A stretch of DNA of 64,000 nt from Actinomyces ruminicola (GTDB taxonomy: Bacteria > Actinomycetota > Actinomycetes > Actinomycetales > Actinomycetaceae): the NCBI RefSeq assembly GCF_900103885.1, contig NZ_FNIM01000006.1:62001-126000 (forward strand), given 5' to 3'. A program made the position numbers and the translations under genes. The notes under the pieces are model-generated. The model was not told the DNA's origin and did no database searches. It worked only from the letters and a program-made list of their open reading frames with translations. Shown piece by piece: positions 45,427-53,974 of the stretch. Within the stretch, counting starts at the first letter, position 1. Each line of letters opens with the position of its first letter.

Positions 45427-46170
45427 TCAGGAGTCCTGCGCCGCCACTCCTTCCGGGTGCTCCCAGTCGATGGGCACGGGCACGACCCCCACGAACGCGC
45501 TGCTGAAATCCCGGACCGGGTAGGTGACCCCCTGGTTGCCGGGGTCCTCCGCCCAGGCGAGCAGCCGCGGAGCGCCGTCGACGGCGGCCGGGGTCACCTC
45601 CACGGTGGTCACCGCACAGTTGGCCATGGGCGCCATGGCGTAGATCTCGGGGCCGACCCAGCGGGCCATGATGGTCATCAGAGTCATGCCGTGGGAGACG
45701 ACGAGCACGTTGTCGACAGTCTGCCCGCTCGCTGCGGCGGCGCGCAGGTCGGCGAGGATCCGGGCCAGGGCCGCGTCGACGTCGGCGAGGTACTCACGGG
45801 CGGTGATGCCGTCGGGAGCGCCGGGGTGGACGCCGGCCAGGACGGCCGGCAGGTGCTGCTCCGCGGGCAGGGCGGCGTGCATGACCGGGTCGGGGCCGCC
45901 GTCGTAGATGCCGTAGTTGTACTCGCGCAGGCCAGTGAGGTTCACGGGTTCCACTCCGGGGTGGGCCTGCAGCAGGATGCCGCCGGTCTCCTGCACCCGG
46001 CCCTGGGGGCTGAAGTAGGCGCGGGTGAAGGGCACCTCGGCGAGGTAGTCCCGGCAGATCTCGGCGCCCACGCGCCCCTCGGGAGTGAGCGGGGAGTCCG
46101 ACCGTCCCTGGGTGCGCCGCTGCTCGTTCAGGACGGTGCGGCCGTGCCGCACGAAGTAGATCCTCGCCAT
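45427..46170 (-). CDS. Histidine phosphatase family protein
   Basis: 247 aa. The catalytic RHG sits in [29 protein letters not shown] (from residue 4), a typical phosphoglycerate-mutase-like start, and the second catalytic His is in [15 protein letters not shown]. The substrate is unknown. It is leaderless: TACGAT stands 6 nt before ATG 46170. It is divergent from map, with the two start codons only 69 bp apart and both promoters inside that gap. Confidence 0.88.
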   Translation of the reverse strand: MARIYFVRHGRTVLNEQRRTQGRSDSPLTPEGRVGAEICRDYLAEVPFTRAYFSPQGRVQETGGILLQAHPGVEPVNLTGLREYNYGIYDGGPDPVMHAALPAEQHLPAVLAGVHPGAPDGITAREYLADVDAALARILADLRAAAASGQTVDNVLVVSHGMTLMTIMARWVGPEIYAMAPMANCAVTTVEVTPAAVDGAPRLLAWAEDPGNQGVTYPVRDFSSAFVGVVPVPIDWEHPEGVAAQDS

Positions 46171-46176
46171 GCCGCA

Positions 46177-46182
46177 ATCGTA
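46177..46182 (-). promoter_or_regulatory. Leaderless -10 (TACGAT) of the phosphatase gene
   Basis: On the minus strand TACGAT is 6 nt before ATG 46170. It lies back-to-back with the map promoter. Confidence 0.55.
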
Positions 46183-46227
46183 TGGCAGTGCACAGTTTGG
46201 CGTGGGTTCCACTGCGCATATGGCTCC

Positions 46228-46233
46228 TATGCT
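46228..46233 (+). promoter_or_regulatory. Leaderless -10 (TATGCT) of map
   Basis: TATGCT is 6 nt before ATG 46240; no Shine-Dalgarno. Confidence 0.6.
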
Positions 46234-46239
46234 GTCGCC

Positions 46240-47130
46240 ATGACTACAGCGACCACCGTGCTCGCGGACCGGGCTCCACGCGGCACCCTCACCAAAGGCG
46301 TTCTCACCCCCGAGCGGCACGTGCCCGCCTCCGTCGCCCGCCCCGAGTACATGTTCCATGACGGCCCGGAGCGGGTGACGGCCTCCGACGTCAAGGACGC
46401 CGAGACCATCGAGCGGATTCGCGCCGCGGGCCGGATCGCGGCCCGGGCCATGGCGGAGGCCGCCAAGGCGATCGCGCCGGGAGTGACCACGGACGAGCTG
46501 GACCGGATCGCGCACGAGTACATGTGCGACCATCACGCCTACCCCTCCTGCCTGGGCTACATGGGCTTCCCCAAGTCGATCTGCACCTCGATCAACGAGG
46601 TCATCTGCCACGGCATCCCCGACTCCACCGTGCTGCAGGAGGGCGACCTGATCAACCTGGACGTGACCGCGTACTACGAGGGTGTCCATGGCGACACCAA
46701 CGCCACCTACGCGGTGGGTGAGGTGGACGAGGAGACGGCACTGCTGATCGAGCGCACCCGCACGGCCATGGAGCGCGGCATCAAGACCGTCAGGCCGGGG
46801 CGCGAAGTCAACGTGATCGGTCGCGTCATCGAGAAGTACGCCAAGCGCTTCGACTACGGCGTGGTGCGCGACTACACCGGACACGGGGTCGGTGAGGCAT
46901 TTCACTCCGGGTTGATCATCCCCCACTACGACTCCGCCCCCCGCTTCGACGACGTCATGGAGGTGGGGATGGTCTTCACGATTGAGCCGATGCTCACACT
47001 GGGCACGGAGGACTGGGAGCAGTGGGACGACGGCTGGACCGTGGTCACCAAGGACCGCTCGCGCACGGCCCAGTTCGAGCACACGCTGGTGGTTACGGAG
47101 AACGGCGCAGATATCCTCACCCTGCCGTGA
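46240..47130 (+). CDS. map: Type I methionine aminopeptidase
   Basis: 296 aa, removing initiator Met from nascent proteins with a dimetal centre. Ligands appear in [19 protein letters not shown] (two Asp), [11 protein letters not shown] (His) and the late FTIEPML and QFEHTLVV (Glu). The N-terminal 40 residues with [17 protein letters not shown] are the extension seen in actinobacterial MetAP1c-type enzymes. It starts at ATG 46240, directly after a leaderless -10. With def at the right end of the window, it covers both N-terminal processing steps. Confidence 0.95.
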   Translation: MTTATTVLADRAPRGTLTKGVLTPERHVPASVARPEYMFHDGPERVTASDVKDAETIERIRAAGRIAARAMAEAAKAIAPGVTTDELDRIAHEYMCDHHAYPSCLGYMGFPKSICTSINEVICHGIPDSTVLQEGDLINLDVTAYYEGVHGDTNATYAVGEVDEETALLIERTRTAMERGIKTVRPGREVNVIGRVIEKYAKRFDYGVVRDYTGHGVGEAFHSGLIIPHYDSAPRFDDVMEVGMVFTIEPMLTLGTEDWEQWDDGWTVVTKDRSRTAQFEHTLVVTENGADILTLP

Positions 47131-47339
47131 GCCGCGTATCGACTCCGCACGCCCGCACTTCCGGCGCCGAGTTCCGCCCCGCCCAGACGCGGCCGGGCAC
47201 TTCTCCCCATCCTCTTGGCTGAGACGAATGCGCCATGAGCGCATCCCCACGTGTACATTCATCTTCGTGACATGTCCGCGACCGACACTCGCGGCATCGC
47301 GTGACAACATGCATTCCCCTTCCCGGAAGGTTGTAACTC

Positions 47340-48467
47340 ATGGCTCTACGCTTCAACCCGCCGCCGAACTGGCCCGCGCCCCCCGAGGGATTCACTCCCC
47401 CCGCGGGCTGGCAGCCCGACCCCGCCTGGGGCCCCGCCCCCGAGGGCTGGCAGCTGTGGGTCGAGGACTCCGCCCCCGGCGCGAGCGCCGGTTCCGCTCC
47501 ACAGGCGGGCTCTGCACCCGACGCCGGCTGGGCGCCCACCCAGGCCGTCCCCGCCGGCGCGTCCGCTCCCGTGGCTGACCCCACCGGCCAGTCCGCCTCG
47601 GCTCCCTCCGGCGACTACGCCTCCGGGGCGAGTCCGTACGCAGCCAGCATGAACTATGCCCAGTCTCCGACGCCGTACCACAACCAGCAGCAGGCTCCGG
47701 GGGCCTCTCCGCAGGCCGCCGGCTGGCAGCCGATCGACGTGGGCCAGGGCGGCCCCGGCGGCAAGAAGCCGGTGACCAAGCAGTGGTGGTTCTGGACCAT
47801 CATCGGCGTGGTCGTGCTGGCGCTGGTGATCGGCCTCATCGTGGCGCTGACCGGCGGCGACGACGAGGGCGAGCAGCGTTCAGGCACCACGACATCCAGC
47901 CGCAGCGACGACTCGGACGACAGCACTTCCAAGGACGACAGCTCTAGCGATTCCTCCTCGGACGACAAGAGCGACGATTCGGACTCCTCCTCTGACGTGG
48001 GCACCACCATGGACAACCCGGGCGACCCCGAGAAGCAGCAGATCACCTTCACGGCCAGCGAGTACGCCGACGACCCGGACGCGTCTTTCGATGTGGCGTT
48101 CGGCTCCGTCGAGTGGGATGCCACGTCCACCGTCGAGTCGGAGGCCGGCAAGTACCGCTACGAGGACCCCGGCAGCGGCAAGGTCTACATGCGTGTCCCG
48201 GTCACCGTGACATATCACGGCAAGGGCAAGATGGATGCCTACGACCTGACGGTCGACTACGTCAAGGACGGCAACACCACCGAGCAGACCAACCTGTACA
48301 TCGACAGCGAGTTCAAGCAACAGGACATGCCGCGTGACGGCGGCACCGCCACGGGCTACTTCATGTTCATCATCAGCGAGGAGGACGCCAAGGCCCAGGA
48401 GGGCGTCTTCGCGGTCAAGGGCTTCTATGGCTCTGACGAGCTGTACATGGCGGCCAAGTCCTTCTGA
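47340..48467 (+). CDS. Membrane-anchored hypothetical protein with Ser/Asp-rich linker
   Basis: 375 aa. The N-terminal cytoplasmic part begins with a Pro/Trp repeat (NPPPNWPAPPEGFTPPAGW, then PDPAWGPAPEGW) found in many actinobacterial membrane proteins. One transmembrane helix follows (residues 149-171). A Ser/Asp tract (about 183-220) then projects outside, before a globular C-terminal domain (about 228-375) that may be immunoglobulin-like, similar to DUF4352. Start ATG 47340 has GGAAGG upstream. The S/D tract is like the stalk of some cell-wall adhesins, but no sortase motif is present. The function is unknown. Confidence 0.75.
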   Translation: MALRFNPPPNWPAPPEGFTPPAGWQPDPAWGPAPEGWQLWVEDSAPGASAGSAPQAGSAPDAGWAPTQAVPAGASAPVADPTGQSASAPSGDYASGASPYAASMNYAQSPTPYHNQQQAPGASPQAAGWQPIDVGQGGPGGKKPVTKQWWFWTIIGVVVLALVIGLIVALTGGDDEGEQRSGTTTSSRSDDSDDSTSKDDSSSDSSSDDKSDDSDSSSDVGTTMDNPGDPEKQQITFTASEYADDPDASFDVAFGSVEWDATSTVESEAGKYRYEDPGSGKVYMRVPVTVTYHGKGKMDAYDLTVDYVKDGNTTEQTNLYIDSEFKQQDMPRDGGTATGYFMFIISEEDAKAQEGVFAVKGFYGSDELYMAAKSF

Positions 48468-48515
48468 GCCCGTCTGACGGGCACCAGCCCGGATGCTCAA
48501 CCGGTTCTATTGAGC

Positions 48516-48550
48516 GACGGCGGCCCCGCCCATTGGGCGGGGCCGCCGTC
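48516..48550. terminator. Bidirectional terminator between the membrane protein gene and rnpB
   Basis: GACGGCGGCCCCGCCCA and its complement flank one T (17-bp arms). It stands 49 nt after the stop of the plus-strand gene and 19 nt beyond the rnpB 3' end on the other strand, so it can serve both converging transcripts. Confidence 0.85.
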
Positions 48551-48568
48551 TGCCTGTTTGCGAGGGAG

Positions 48569-48970
<402 letters not shown>

Positions 48971-48975
48971 GGAAG

Positions 48976-48981
48976 ATTCTA
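48976..48981 (-). promoter_or_regulatory. -10 (TAGAAT) of rnpB
   Basis: On the minus strand TAGAAT ends 6 nt before the first paired base of P1, the spacing expected for a transcription start at the mature 5' end. Confidence 0.65.
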
Positions 48982-49028
48982 GGCGAACGGCGCGCCAAGG
49001 GGGTAGCGGGCTGCGCCCGGCTCAGCCT

Positions 49029-49763
49029 TCAGTCCTCCATGCGGACCACGATCACGTCGTTGTCCTCGGCGTGGATGATCCGGTCCTTCGGCGCGGCCAT
49101 GATCCGGGCGTACTCCTGCGGGCTGATCTCGACGCTGCCGCCCTCGACCCGGCGCCCGTACAGGGCCACGGCCCCCAGCCCGCCGGTGGACTTGCGCACC
49201 GCCTCGTATTCGGCCAGCAGCTGGTCGTCGATTACGGCCGCCAGGTCCGCGCGCTTGGCGCGAGTGTCAGCGATCTGAGCATCCAGTCGGGCGAAGTCGG
49301 CGTCTCGGGAGGCCGTCAGCTCCCGGCCGCCGGCCCGAATCTCCTGCTCCTCGGCTCCGGCCGCATCCGCCTCCGCCTGCGCGGCCTCGAGGGCCTCCAT
49401 GGCGGCTATCTGCGCCTCCTCCAGGGCCGTCTGGCGGCGGCCGAGCTGATCGATCTCGGACTGAATGGCCGGCAGGTCGCGGGCCGCTGCCTGACCGGAT
49501 GAGAGGCGTTCCCGCAGCACCTGGGCACGACGGACGACCTGGCCGACCTCCTCCTCGCGCGTCTTGGCGTTGGCCTGCGCCTCCTGAAGCGCGGCGGCGG
49601 CCACGACGGCGCGGCGGCGGTTGGTCTTCAGGCGCTCGACCGTGGCCTCAATGCGTTCCAGCACGGGCAGGTGCTTGCGCTCGTGGGTGAGGCGTGCGAG
49701 CTGCGAGTCGAGTCCTTGCAGGTCGATGAGCAGTCGCTGCTGGCTGAGGGGGGCGCTGGTCAC
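49029..49763 (-). CDS. Coiled-coil protein of the C4-zinc-ribbon (DUF164) family, ribbon degenerate
   Basis: 244 aa. A long coiled coil (about residues 5-185, rich in Glu, Ala, Arg) precedes a C-terminal domain starting QLLAEYEAVRKSTGGLGAVALYG. In relatives this domain is a zinc ribbon with two CxxC knuckles. Here the knuckle positions read RRVEGGSVEIS and IIHAEDND, without any cysteine, so zinc is surely not bound. The family is usually encoded beside the Nif3-like gene, as here. The GTG start 49763 has AAGGA about 12 nt upstream. The function is unproven; a nucleic-acid or ribosome role has been proposed for relatives. Confidence 0.8.
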   Translation of the reverse strand: MTSAPLSQQRLLIDLQGLDSQLARLTHERKHLPVLERIEATVERLKTNRRRAVVAAAALQEAQANAKTREEEVGQVVRRAQVLRERLSSGQAAARDLPAIQSEIDQLGRRQTALEEAQIAAMEALEAAQAEADAAGAEEQEIRAGGRELTASRDADFARLDAQIADTRAKRADLAAVIDDQLLAEYEAVRKSTGGLGAVALYGRRVEGGSVEISPQEYARIMAAPKDRIIHAEDNDVIVVRMED

Positions 49764-49890
49764 GGCTTGATCCTTCGCTGATCCGTCGGGGTGGGTATCG
49801 AGTTTTGAACGGCAGTGCCTTCCGCACGCTGCGCACCGTCCGCTCGAGGCGGGCACGGCTGCCACCGAGCGCCCGCGGCGTGGCCTCGAG

Positions 49891-50763
49891 TCAGGACCCG
49901 GTGCTCAGGCGCAGCGCCCACGGGTCGGTGACGATCTGCGACACGTGCGTGCGAAGTCTATGCCCGCGCGCGGCCGCAGCGGCCTCGAGCCCGGCGGCCA
50001 GCGGCGGCAGCCCCACCCATTCGGTGGCCCAGTGGGTACCGCACAGCAGGTATGGGCGTCCCGCCTCCAGATGCTCGCTGGCCGGATGGTGTCGCAGATC
50101 CGCGGTCAGGAACACGTCGGCGCCGGCGGCGCGAGCCGCCTCGAGCAGCGAGTCCCCGGCGCCGCCGGAGACGGCGACCGTCTCGACGACCGCCTCCGGG
50201 TCTCCGCCCACCAACAGGCCGGGAGCGGAGTCGGGCAGGGCCGCCGCCACGCTCTCCGCGAAGTCGCGCAGGCGGGCGGGCGCCGGGAGCCTGCCTACTC
50301 TGCCGATGCCCTGGGAGGGGTCGGCGGGGCTGGGTTGCAGCGGCCGGGTCCGTTCCAGGCCGACCCGTGCGGCCAGCGCGGAGGCGACCCCTCCGTGTGC
50401 GGCGTCAAGCGTGGTGTGCGCATTCGCCAGGGCGATGCCCGCGCGGATGAGCCGGTGGGCCACCCGCCCCTTGGGGTCGATGGCCGAGACGTGGTCGGTG
50501 CCGCGCAGGTAGAGGGGGTGATGAGTGATGACCATGTTCGCGCCCCGCGCAATGGCCTCGTCGACGACGGCGGCCACCGGGTCCACGGCCAGCAGGATGC
50601 TGTGCACGGGGTCATCCGGGTCTCCGCAGATCAGCTGGTTGGAGTCCCACGACTCCGCCAGCTGCGGCGGGGCGGCCGCCCGCAGCATGGCCTCCACCTC
50701 CCCGACGGTCAGGGGCCTGATGGTCTCCGCTTCCTGGGCGCCGTTGGGTGAGGGCTGGGTCAT
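49891..50763 (-). CDS. Nif3-like dinuclear metal-centre protein
   Basis: 290 aa. It carries the family's metal-binding histidine motif MVITHHPLYLRG (about residues 77-88), the second-half pair SGGAGDSLLEAARAAGADVFLTADLRHH and the C-terminal CGTHWATEW His/Glu site. The family forms hexameric toroids; suggested roles include GTP cyclohydrolase-like or metal-insertion chemistry, none settled. It is leaderless: TAACCT lies 6 nt before ATG 50763. Upstream of the coiled-coil gene, with 127 nt between them. Confidence 0.88.
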   Translation of the reverse strand: MTQPSPNGAQEAETIRPLTVGEVEAMLRAAAPPQLAESWDSNQLICGDPDDPVHSILLAVDPVAAVVDEAIARGANMVITHHPLYLRGTDHVSAIDPKGRVAHRLIRAGIALANAHTTLDAAHGGVASALAARVGLERTRPLQPSPADPSQGIGRVGRLPAPARLRDFAESVAAALPDSAPGLLVGGDPEAVVETVAVSGGAGDSLLEAARAAGADVFLTADLRHHPASEHLEAGRPYLLCGTHWATEWVGLPPLAAGLEAAAAARGHRLRTHVSQIVTDPWALRLSTGS

Positions 50764-50769
50764 GGACAC

Positions 50770-50775
50770 AGGTTA
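50770..50775 (-). promoter_or_regulatory. Leaderless -10 (TAACCT) of the Nif3-like gene
   Basis: On the minus strand TAACCT is 6 nt before ATG 50763. This decides the ATG over the in-frame GTG at 50769, which would abut the -10. Confidence 0.55.
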
Positions 50776-50785
50776 GCGGCCGAAG

Positions 50786-50866
50786 TGCCCCTGGCGGGTT
50801 TCGAACCCGCACGCCCGCAGGCAGCGACTTTTAAGGTCGCCGTGTCTACCGTTCCACCACAGGGGC
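50786..50866 (-). tRNA. tRNA-Leu (UAA)
   Basis: 81-nt class II tRNA. The acceptor GCCCCTG pairs with CAGGGGC, discriminator A. The anticodon stem GCGAC/GTCGC encloses CTTAAAA (anticodon TAA). A variable arm and T-arm CGGGTTCGAAACCCG are present. CCA is not encoded. Confidence 0.93.
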
Positions 50867-50883
50867 CGGAGTCCTGAACCCGG

Positions 50884-50974
50884 TACCCCCTCTGGGATTC
50901 GAACCCAGGACCATGTGCTTATCAGGCACGCACGAGGTATAAGCTCGCTGCTCTAACCACTGAGCTAAGGGGGC
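50884..50974 (-). tRNA. Atypical 91-nt tRNA with two anticodon-like arms (Ile-type: UAU or GAU)
   Basis: The acceptor GCCCCCT pairs with AGGGGGT (one G-U). The D-stem is GCTC/GAGC and the T-arm CTGGG-TTCGAAT-CCCAG, with discriminator A. After A26 comes a perfect canonical anticodon arm GCGAG-CTTATAC-CTCGT, giving anticodon UAU and a 23-nt variable region. That variable region itself contains a second hairpin GTGC-CTGATAA-GCAC, whose loop is the normal tRNA-Ile(GAU) loop and which sits 5-6 nt from the T-stem, as a real anticodon arm would. Either it is a class II-like tRNA reading AUA, or a tRNA-Ile(GAU) with a 17-nt hairpin inserted before its anticodon arm. Confidence 0.75.
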
Positions 50975-51173
50975 GCGAAGGCGAGCCCGCGGTACGGGGC
51001 CCGGCTTCGGCGTCGGCCGCAGGGCCGACGCCCTAGAGACTATCAGCCCCGGGGGTGGCGTATTTCCCACGTCTGTTCCCGTGCGTCGCTCGGCAGGCGG
51101 GCCTAGCCTTGACTACTCCGACTCAACTTGTGCCGCGCGCCTGGCATGGTGCGCACGTCTTGGAAAGAGAACC

Positions 51174-52346
51174 ATGAAGCTCGCGCAGCGCGGACTATTC
51201 GCACCGCCGTTCCACGCCATGAGTATCGGTGCGCGCGCCCGCGAGATCGAGGCCCAGGGGCACTCGGTGTCCAAGCTGAGTCTGGGAGAGCCCAGCTTCG
51301 GCGCCCCGCCCCCGGTGCGCGAGGCGCTCGCGCGCGCCGCCCGGCAGGATCTGCCCTACACGCCCGCCGCCGGGCTGCCGCAGCTGCGCCAGGCGATTGC
51401 CCGCTTCTACCGGGAGCACCACCGCGTAGACGTCAGTCCCGAGCGCATCCTGGTCACCTCCGGCGCCTCAGCCGGGCTGCTGCTGGCCACGGCCCTGACG
51501 ACCGAGCCGGGTGACGACGTCGTCATCGCCGATCCGTGCTACCCGTGCAACCGTGAGCTAGTGGCGTCCTTCGGGGGCCGCATCGTGATGGCGCACACCT
51601 TCGCGGAGACCCGCTACCAGCTGGACGTCGATGCCATGGAGACCGCCTGGACCCCGTACACCAATGCGGTCATGATGGCGACGCCGTCGAACCCCACGGG
51701 CACCTCCATCCCCTTCGACGAGTTGGCTCGGCTGTGCGCTGCCGCACGCGCGCAGGGGGCGTGGCGGATCGTGGACGAGATCTATCTGGGGCTGTCCGAT
51801 CCGGACGCGCAGGGCCGCCCGGCTCGCACGGTGCTCGCCACGGATCCCGACGCCATCGTCGTGTCCAGTTTCTCCAAGTACTTCGGGATGACCGGCTGGC
51901 GGTTGGGCTGGCTGGTACTGCCCGAGGAGCTCGTCGAGCCGGCGCAGAATCTGGCGGTCAACTACTTCCTGTGCGCCTCGACGCCGGCGCAGATCGCCGC
52001 GCTGGAGGCGTTCGCCCCCGCCTCGCTCGCGCTCTGCGAGGAGCATCGGGCGGAGCTGGTCGACCGGCGCCGGCTGACGCTGGGGCGCTTGCGCAGCCTC
52101 GGCCTGGAGGTGCCGGTGGAGCCAGACGGGGCCTTCTACATCTACTTCGACGTCTCCGCCACGGGGCTGTCCTCATGGGACTTCTGCATGCGGGCGCTGG
52201 AGGAGGCGCACGTGGCGCTGACGCCGGGGCGCGACTTCGGGGTACGCACCGCCGAGTCGCACGTGCGCCTGTCCTATGCGGCCTCGTCAGCGGAGATCAC
52301 CGAGGGGCTGGACCGGCTGGGCGGCTTCCTGGAGGGCCTGGCCTGA
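51174..52346 (+). CDS. PLP-dependent aminotransferase (class I/II)
   Basis: 390-aa fold-type I aminotransferase. The Schiff-base lysine is in SSFSKYFGMTGWRLGWLV (about residue 232). Other PLP contacts are SGASAGLLLA, the ATPSNPTGT substrate/PLP segment and DEIYLGLS. The C-terminal RLSYA arginine binds the substrate carboxylate. It is in the aspartate-aminotransferase superfamily, near the branch with broad substrate range; no specific substrate is claimed. ATG 51174 has GGAAAGAG upstream. Its 3' end overlaps the YdcF gene by 73 bp on the opposite strand. Confidence 0.88.
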   Translation: MKLAQRGLFAPPFHAMSIGARAREIEAQGHSVSKLSLGEPSFGAPPPVREALARAARQDLPYTPAAGLPQLRQAIARFYREHHRVDVSPERILVTSGASAGLLLATALTTEPGDDVVIADPCYPCNRELVASFGGRIVMAHTFAETRYQLDVDAMETAWTPYTNAVMMATPSNPTGTSIPFDELARLCAAARAQGAWRIVDEIYLGLSDPDAQGRPARTVLATDPDAIVVSSFSKYFGMTGWRLGWLVLPEELVEPAQNLAVNYFLCASTPAQIAALEAFAPASLALCEEHRAELVDRRRLTLGRLRSLGLEVPVEPDGAFYIYFDVSATGLSSWDFCMRALEEAHVALTPGRDFGVRTAESHVRLSYAASSAEITEGLDRLGGFLEGLA

Positions 52347-53014
52347 CCGCGGGCAAGCAGACGCCGCACCCCGGCCAGGCCGGTGGCGGAGTTGCGCGCC
52401 CACCCGGGCACCCACGCGGACAGCCCCAGGTCGATGATCCCGGCCAGCGCGGAGGCCGGCTTGTGCAGCAGGTCCTCGCCCAGCCGGTAGTCGCGCCCCC
52501 GGGCCAGGCGTGCGGCCAGGTCGGGGCACTGCCGACGCAGAAACATCCGGGCCTTGAGCGCGTGCACGCAGTCGGAGACGATGATGATACGGGCGGAGTC
52601 CTCAAGCAGGGGGATGACGGCGACGATGTTCTCCCAGGTGGAGCGACTCGTGGTCTCAAGTGCGAGCGGTCCGGTGTAGCCGCGGTCTTCGGTGGCGTAG
52701 CGGGCCATGAGCTCGGCCTCCGTAACCGGCCCCGCCACCGCCCCGCCGGACAGCACCAGCTGGGACTCCGGCGTGCTGCGACTGCGCAGGCCGGCCCGCA
52801 CACGCCTACGATTCTCGGCTCCAGCGGTGGGACCGGGATCGGCGTGCCCGAGCACCACCACCGTCTCTCCCCCGGGCGCAGACGCCGACACGGCACCCGG
52901 CCCCAGCAGGCAGTGGGACGCGATCCAGTGCGTCGCCTCCCCAGCCGCAAGCACCGCGACGACGACGGCGCCCAGGACCAGCGGCGCGCGACCGCTGGGG
53001 GAAGCACTGGCCAT
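52274..53014 (-). CDS. YdcF/SanA-type (DUF218) membrane-anchored protein
   Basis: 246 aa. A single N-terminal transmembrane or signal-anchor helix (about residues 10-28) leads to the DUF218 domain. Its conserved strands are TVVVLGHADPG, SQLVLSGGAVAGPVTEAELMARYA, LETTSRSTWENI and RIIIVSDCVHALKARMF. ElyC/SanA relatives act in envelope integrity in E. coli, but biochemistry is unknown. The start ATG 53014 has GGAAGGA upstream. Convergent with and overlapping the aminotransferase gene. Confidence 0.85.
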   Translation of the reverse strand: MASASPSGRAPLVLGAVVVAVLAAGEATHWIASHCLLGPGAVSASAPGGETVVVLGHADPGPTAGAENRRRVRAGLRSRSTPESQLVLSGGAVAGPVTEAELMARYATEDRGYTGPLALETTSRSTWENIVAVIPLLEDSARIIIVSDCVHALKARMFLRRQCPDLAARLARGRDYRLGEDLLHKPASALAGIIDLGLSAWVPGWARNSATGLAGVRRLLARGQARPSRKPPSRSSPSVISADEAA

Positions 53015-53068
53015 GGGGATCCTTCCGGCAAGCCTCGACGCGCCAAGACCAGGGCATGGAGCTGACAG

Positions 53069-53141
53069 TGGACCCGGCCGGGCTCGAACCGACGACCTAC
53101 GCGGTGTAAACGCGTTGCTCTACCAGCTGAGCTACAGGTCC
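53069..53141 (-). tRNA. tRNA-Val (UAC)
   Basis: The acceptor GGACCTG pairs with CGGGTCC (one G-U), discriminator A. The anticodon stem ACGCG/CGCGT encloses TTTACAC (anticodon TAC). The T-arm contains GGTTCGAGC. Second valine tRNA of the window. Confidence 0.93.
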
Positions 53142-53189
53142 TTGTCCGCCGCCACCGACGGTCGGCGGCGCGGGCGACAGTTTACGCCA

Positions 53190-53594
53190 TCAATGCCTGC
53201 GGCTGGACACGCGGATGCCGCTCCAGCGCTCGCCCATGGAGGCGGCGGAGGTGGCGTGCATGCCGGCGGTGCGGGCCGCCTCCTCGATCTCGGTGGCGTC
53301 CACCGCCCCGGTGGTGCGGGCCTTGGGGGTCAGTACCCAGACCGTGCCGTCGCCGTCGAGGTTGGCCTGGGCGTCGACCAACAGGTCGGTCAGGTCGTCG
53401 ATGTCGCCGTCGTCGTCCCGCCACCAGATGATGGCGGAGTCGGCGACGTCCTCGAAGTCCTCGTCCACCAGCTCGGTGCCGGTCTGGGCCTCGGCGGCCT
53501 GTCGTAGGGTCTCGTCGACGTCGTCGTCGTATCCGAACTCCTGGATGATGAGACCGGGGGCGAAGCCGAAGGCTCCGGCCGCTGTGCTCGCCAC
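53190..53594 (-). CDS. DUF3052 family protein
   Basis: 134-aa acidic protein. The family is actinobacterial, of unknown function and normally divergent from or next to aceE, as here. Conserved parts are LIIQEFGYDDDVDETLR near the N-terminus, an acidic DEDFEDVADSAIIWWRDDDGD stretch and a C-terminal GERWSGIRV. GTG 53594 is the start, with GAGAGGA upstream. It shares a 380-bp divergent intergenic region with aceE. That region holds a DosR-like palindrome and the aceE -10, and I see no other gene in it. Confidence 0.85.
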   Translation of the reverse strand: MASTAAGAFGFAPGLIIQEFGYDDDVDETLRQAAEAQTGTELVDEDFEDVADSAIIWWRDDDGDIDDLTDLLVDAQANLDGDGTVWVLTPKARTTGAVDATEIEEAARTAGMHATSAASMGERWSGIRVSSRRH

Positions 53595-53814
53595 TGTTGT
53601 CCTCTCCGTTTCATGCCTGGGCCACACATGGACCACTCGGCCCACCCGTCGGCCGCGGTCGCGGCACTCGGTTGTGACTACTGCACTAGCCCACCGCACT
53701 GGACCCACCGGGCGCAAGCGAACACGCCCGAGAGGCCCACGCAAGCAGGTCGTTCCTTGGCGCTCCGCCACGAACACCCAGCACCCACCCAATGACTCAA
53801 CTCACAATCATTCT

Positions 53815-53828
53815 GGGACTTTATTCCC
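53815..53828. promoter_or_regulatory. DosR/DevR-like box upstream of aceE
   Basis: GGGACTTTATTCCC matches GGGACTWWAGTCCC at 13 of 14 positions. Its centre is about 50 bp upstream of the start predicted from the TAGATT -10, a usual place for an activator of this type. Confidence 0.6.
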
Positions 53829-53860
53829 GATTCTGGGTGCGGCGCGCGGCTCCGACCCAA

Positions 53861-53866
53861 TAGATT
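53861..53866 (+). promoter_or_regulatory. Candidate -10 (TAGATT) of aceE
   Basis: TAGATT stands in an AT-rich patch about 110 nt before the aceE GTG, giving a leader of roughly 100 nt. Confidence 0.55.
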
Positions 53867-53974
53867 AGAACCGCTGGTCACGGATGCGACCGGCGCGGCA
53901 GCGTGGACGCCCGTCGCGCCGCAGCCGCCGCCAGCCTGTCAGAGCCGCCCGGACACGAAGAAAGAGGATCCCCG

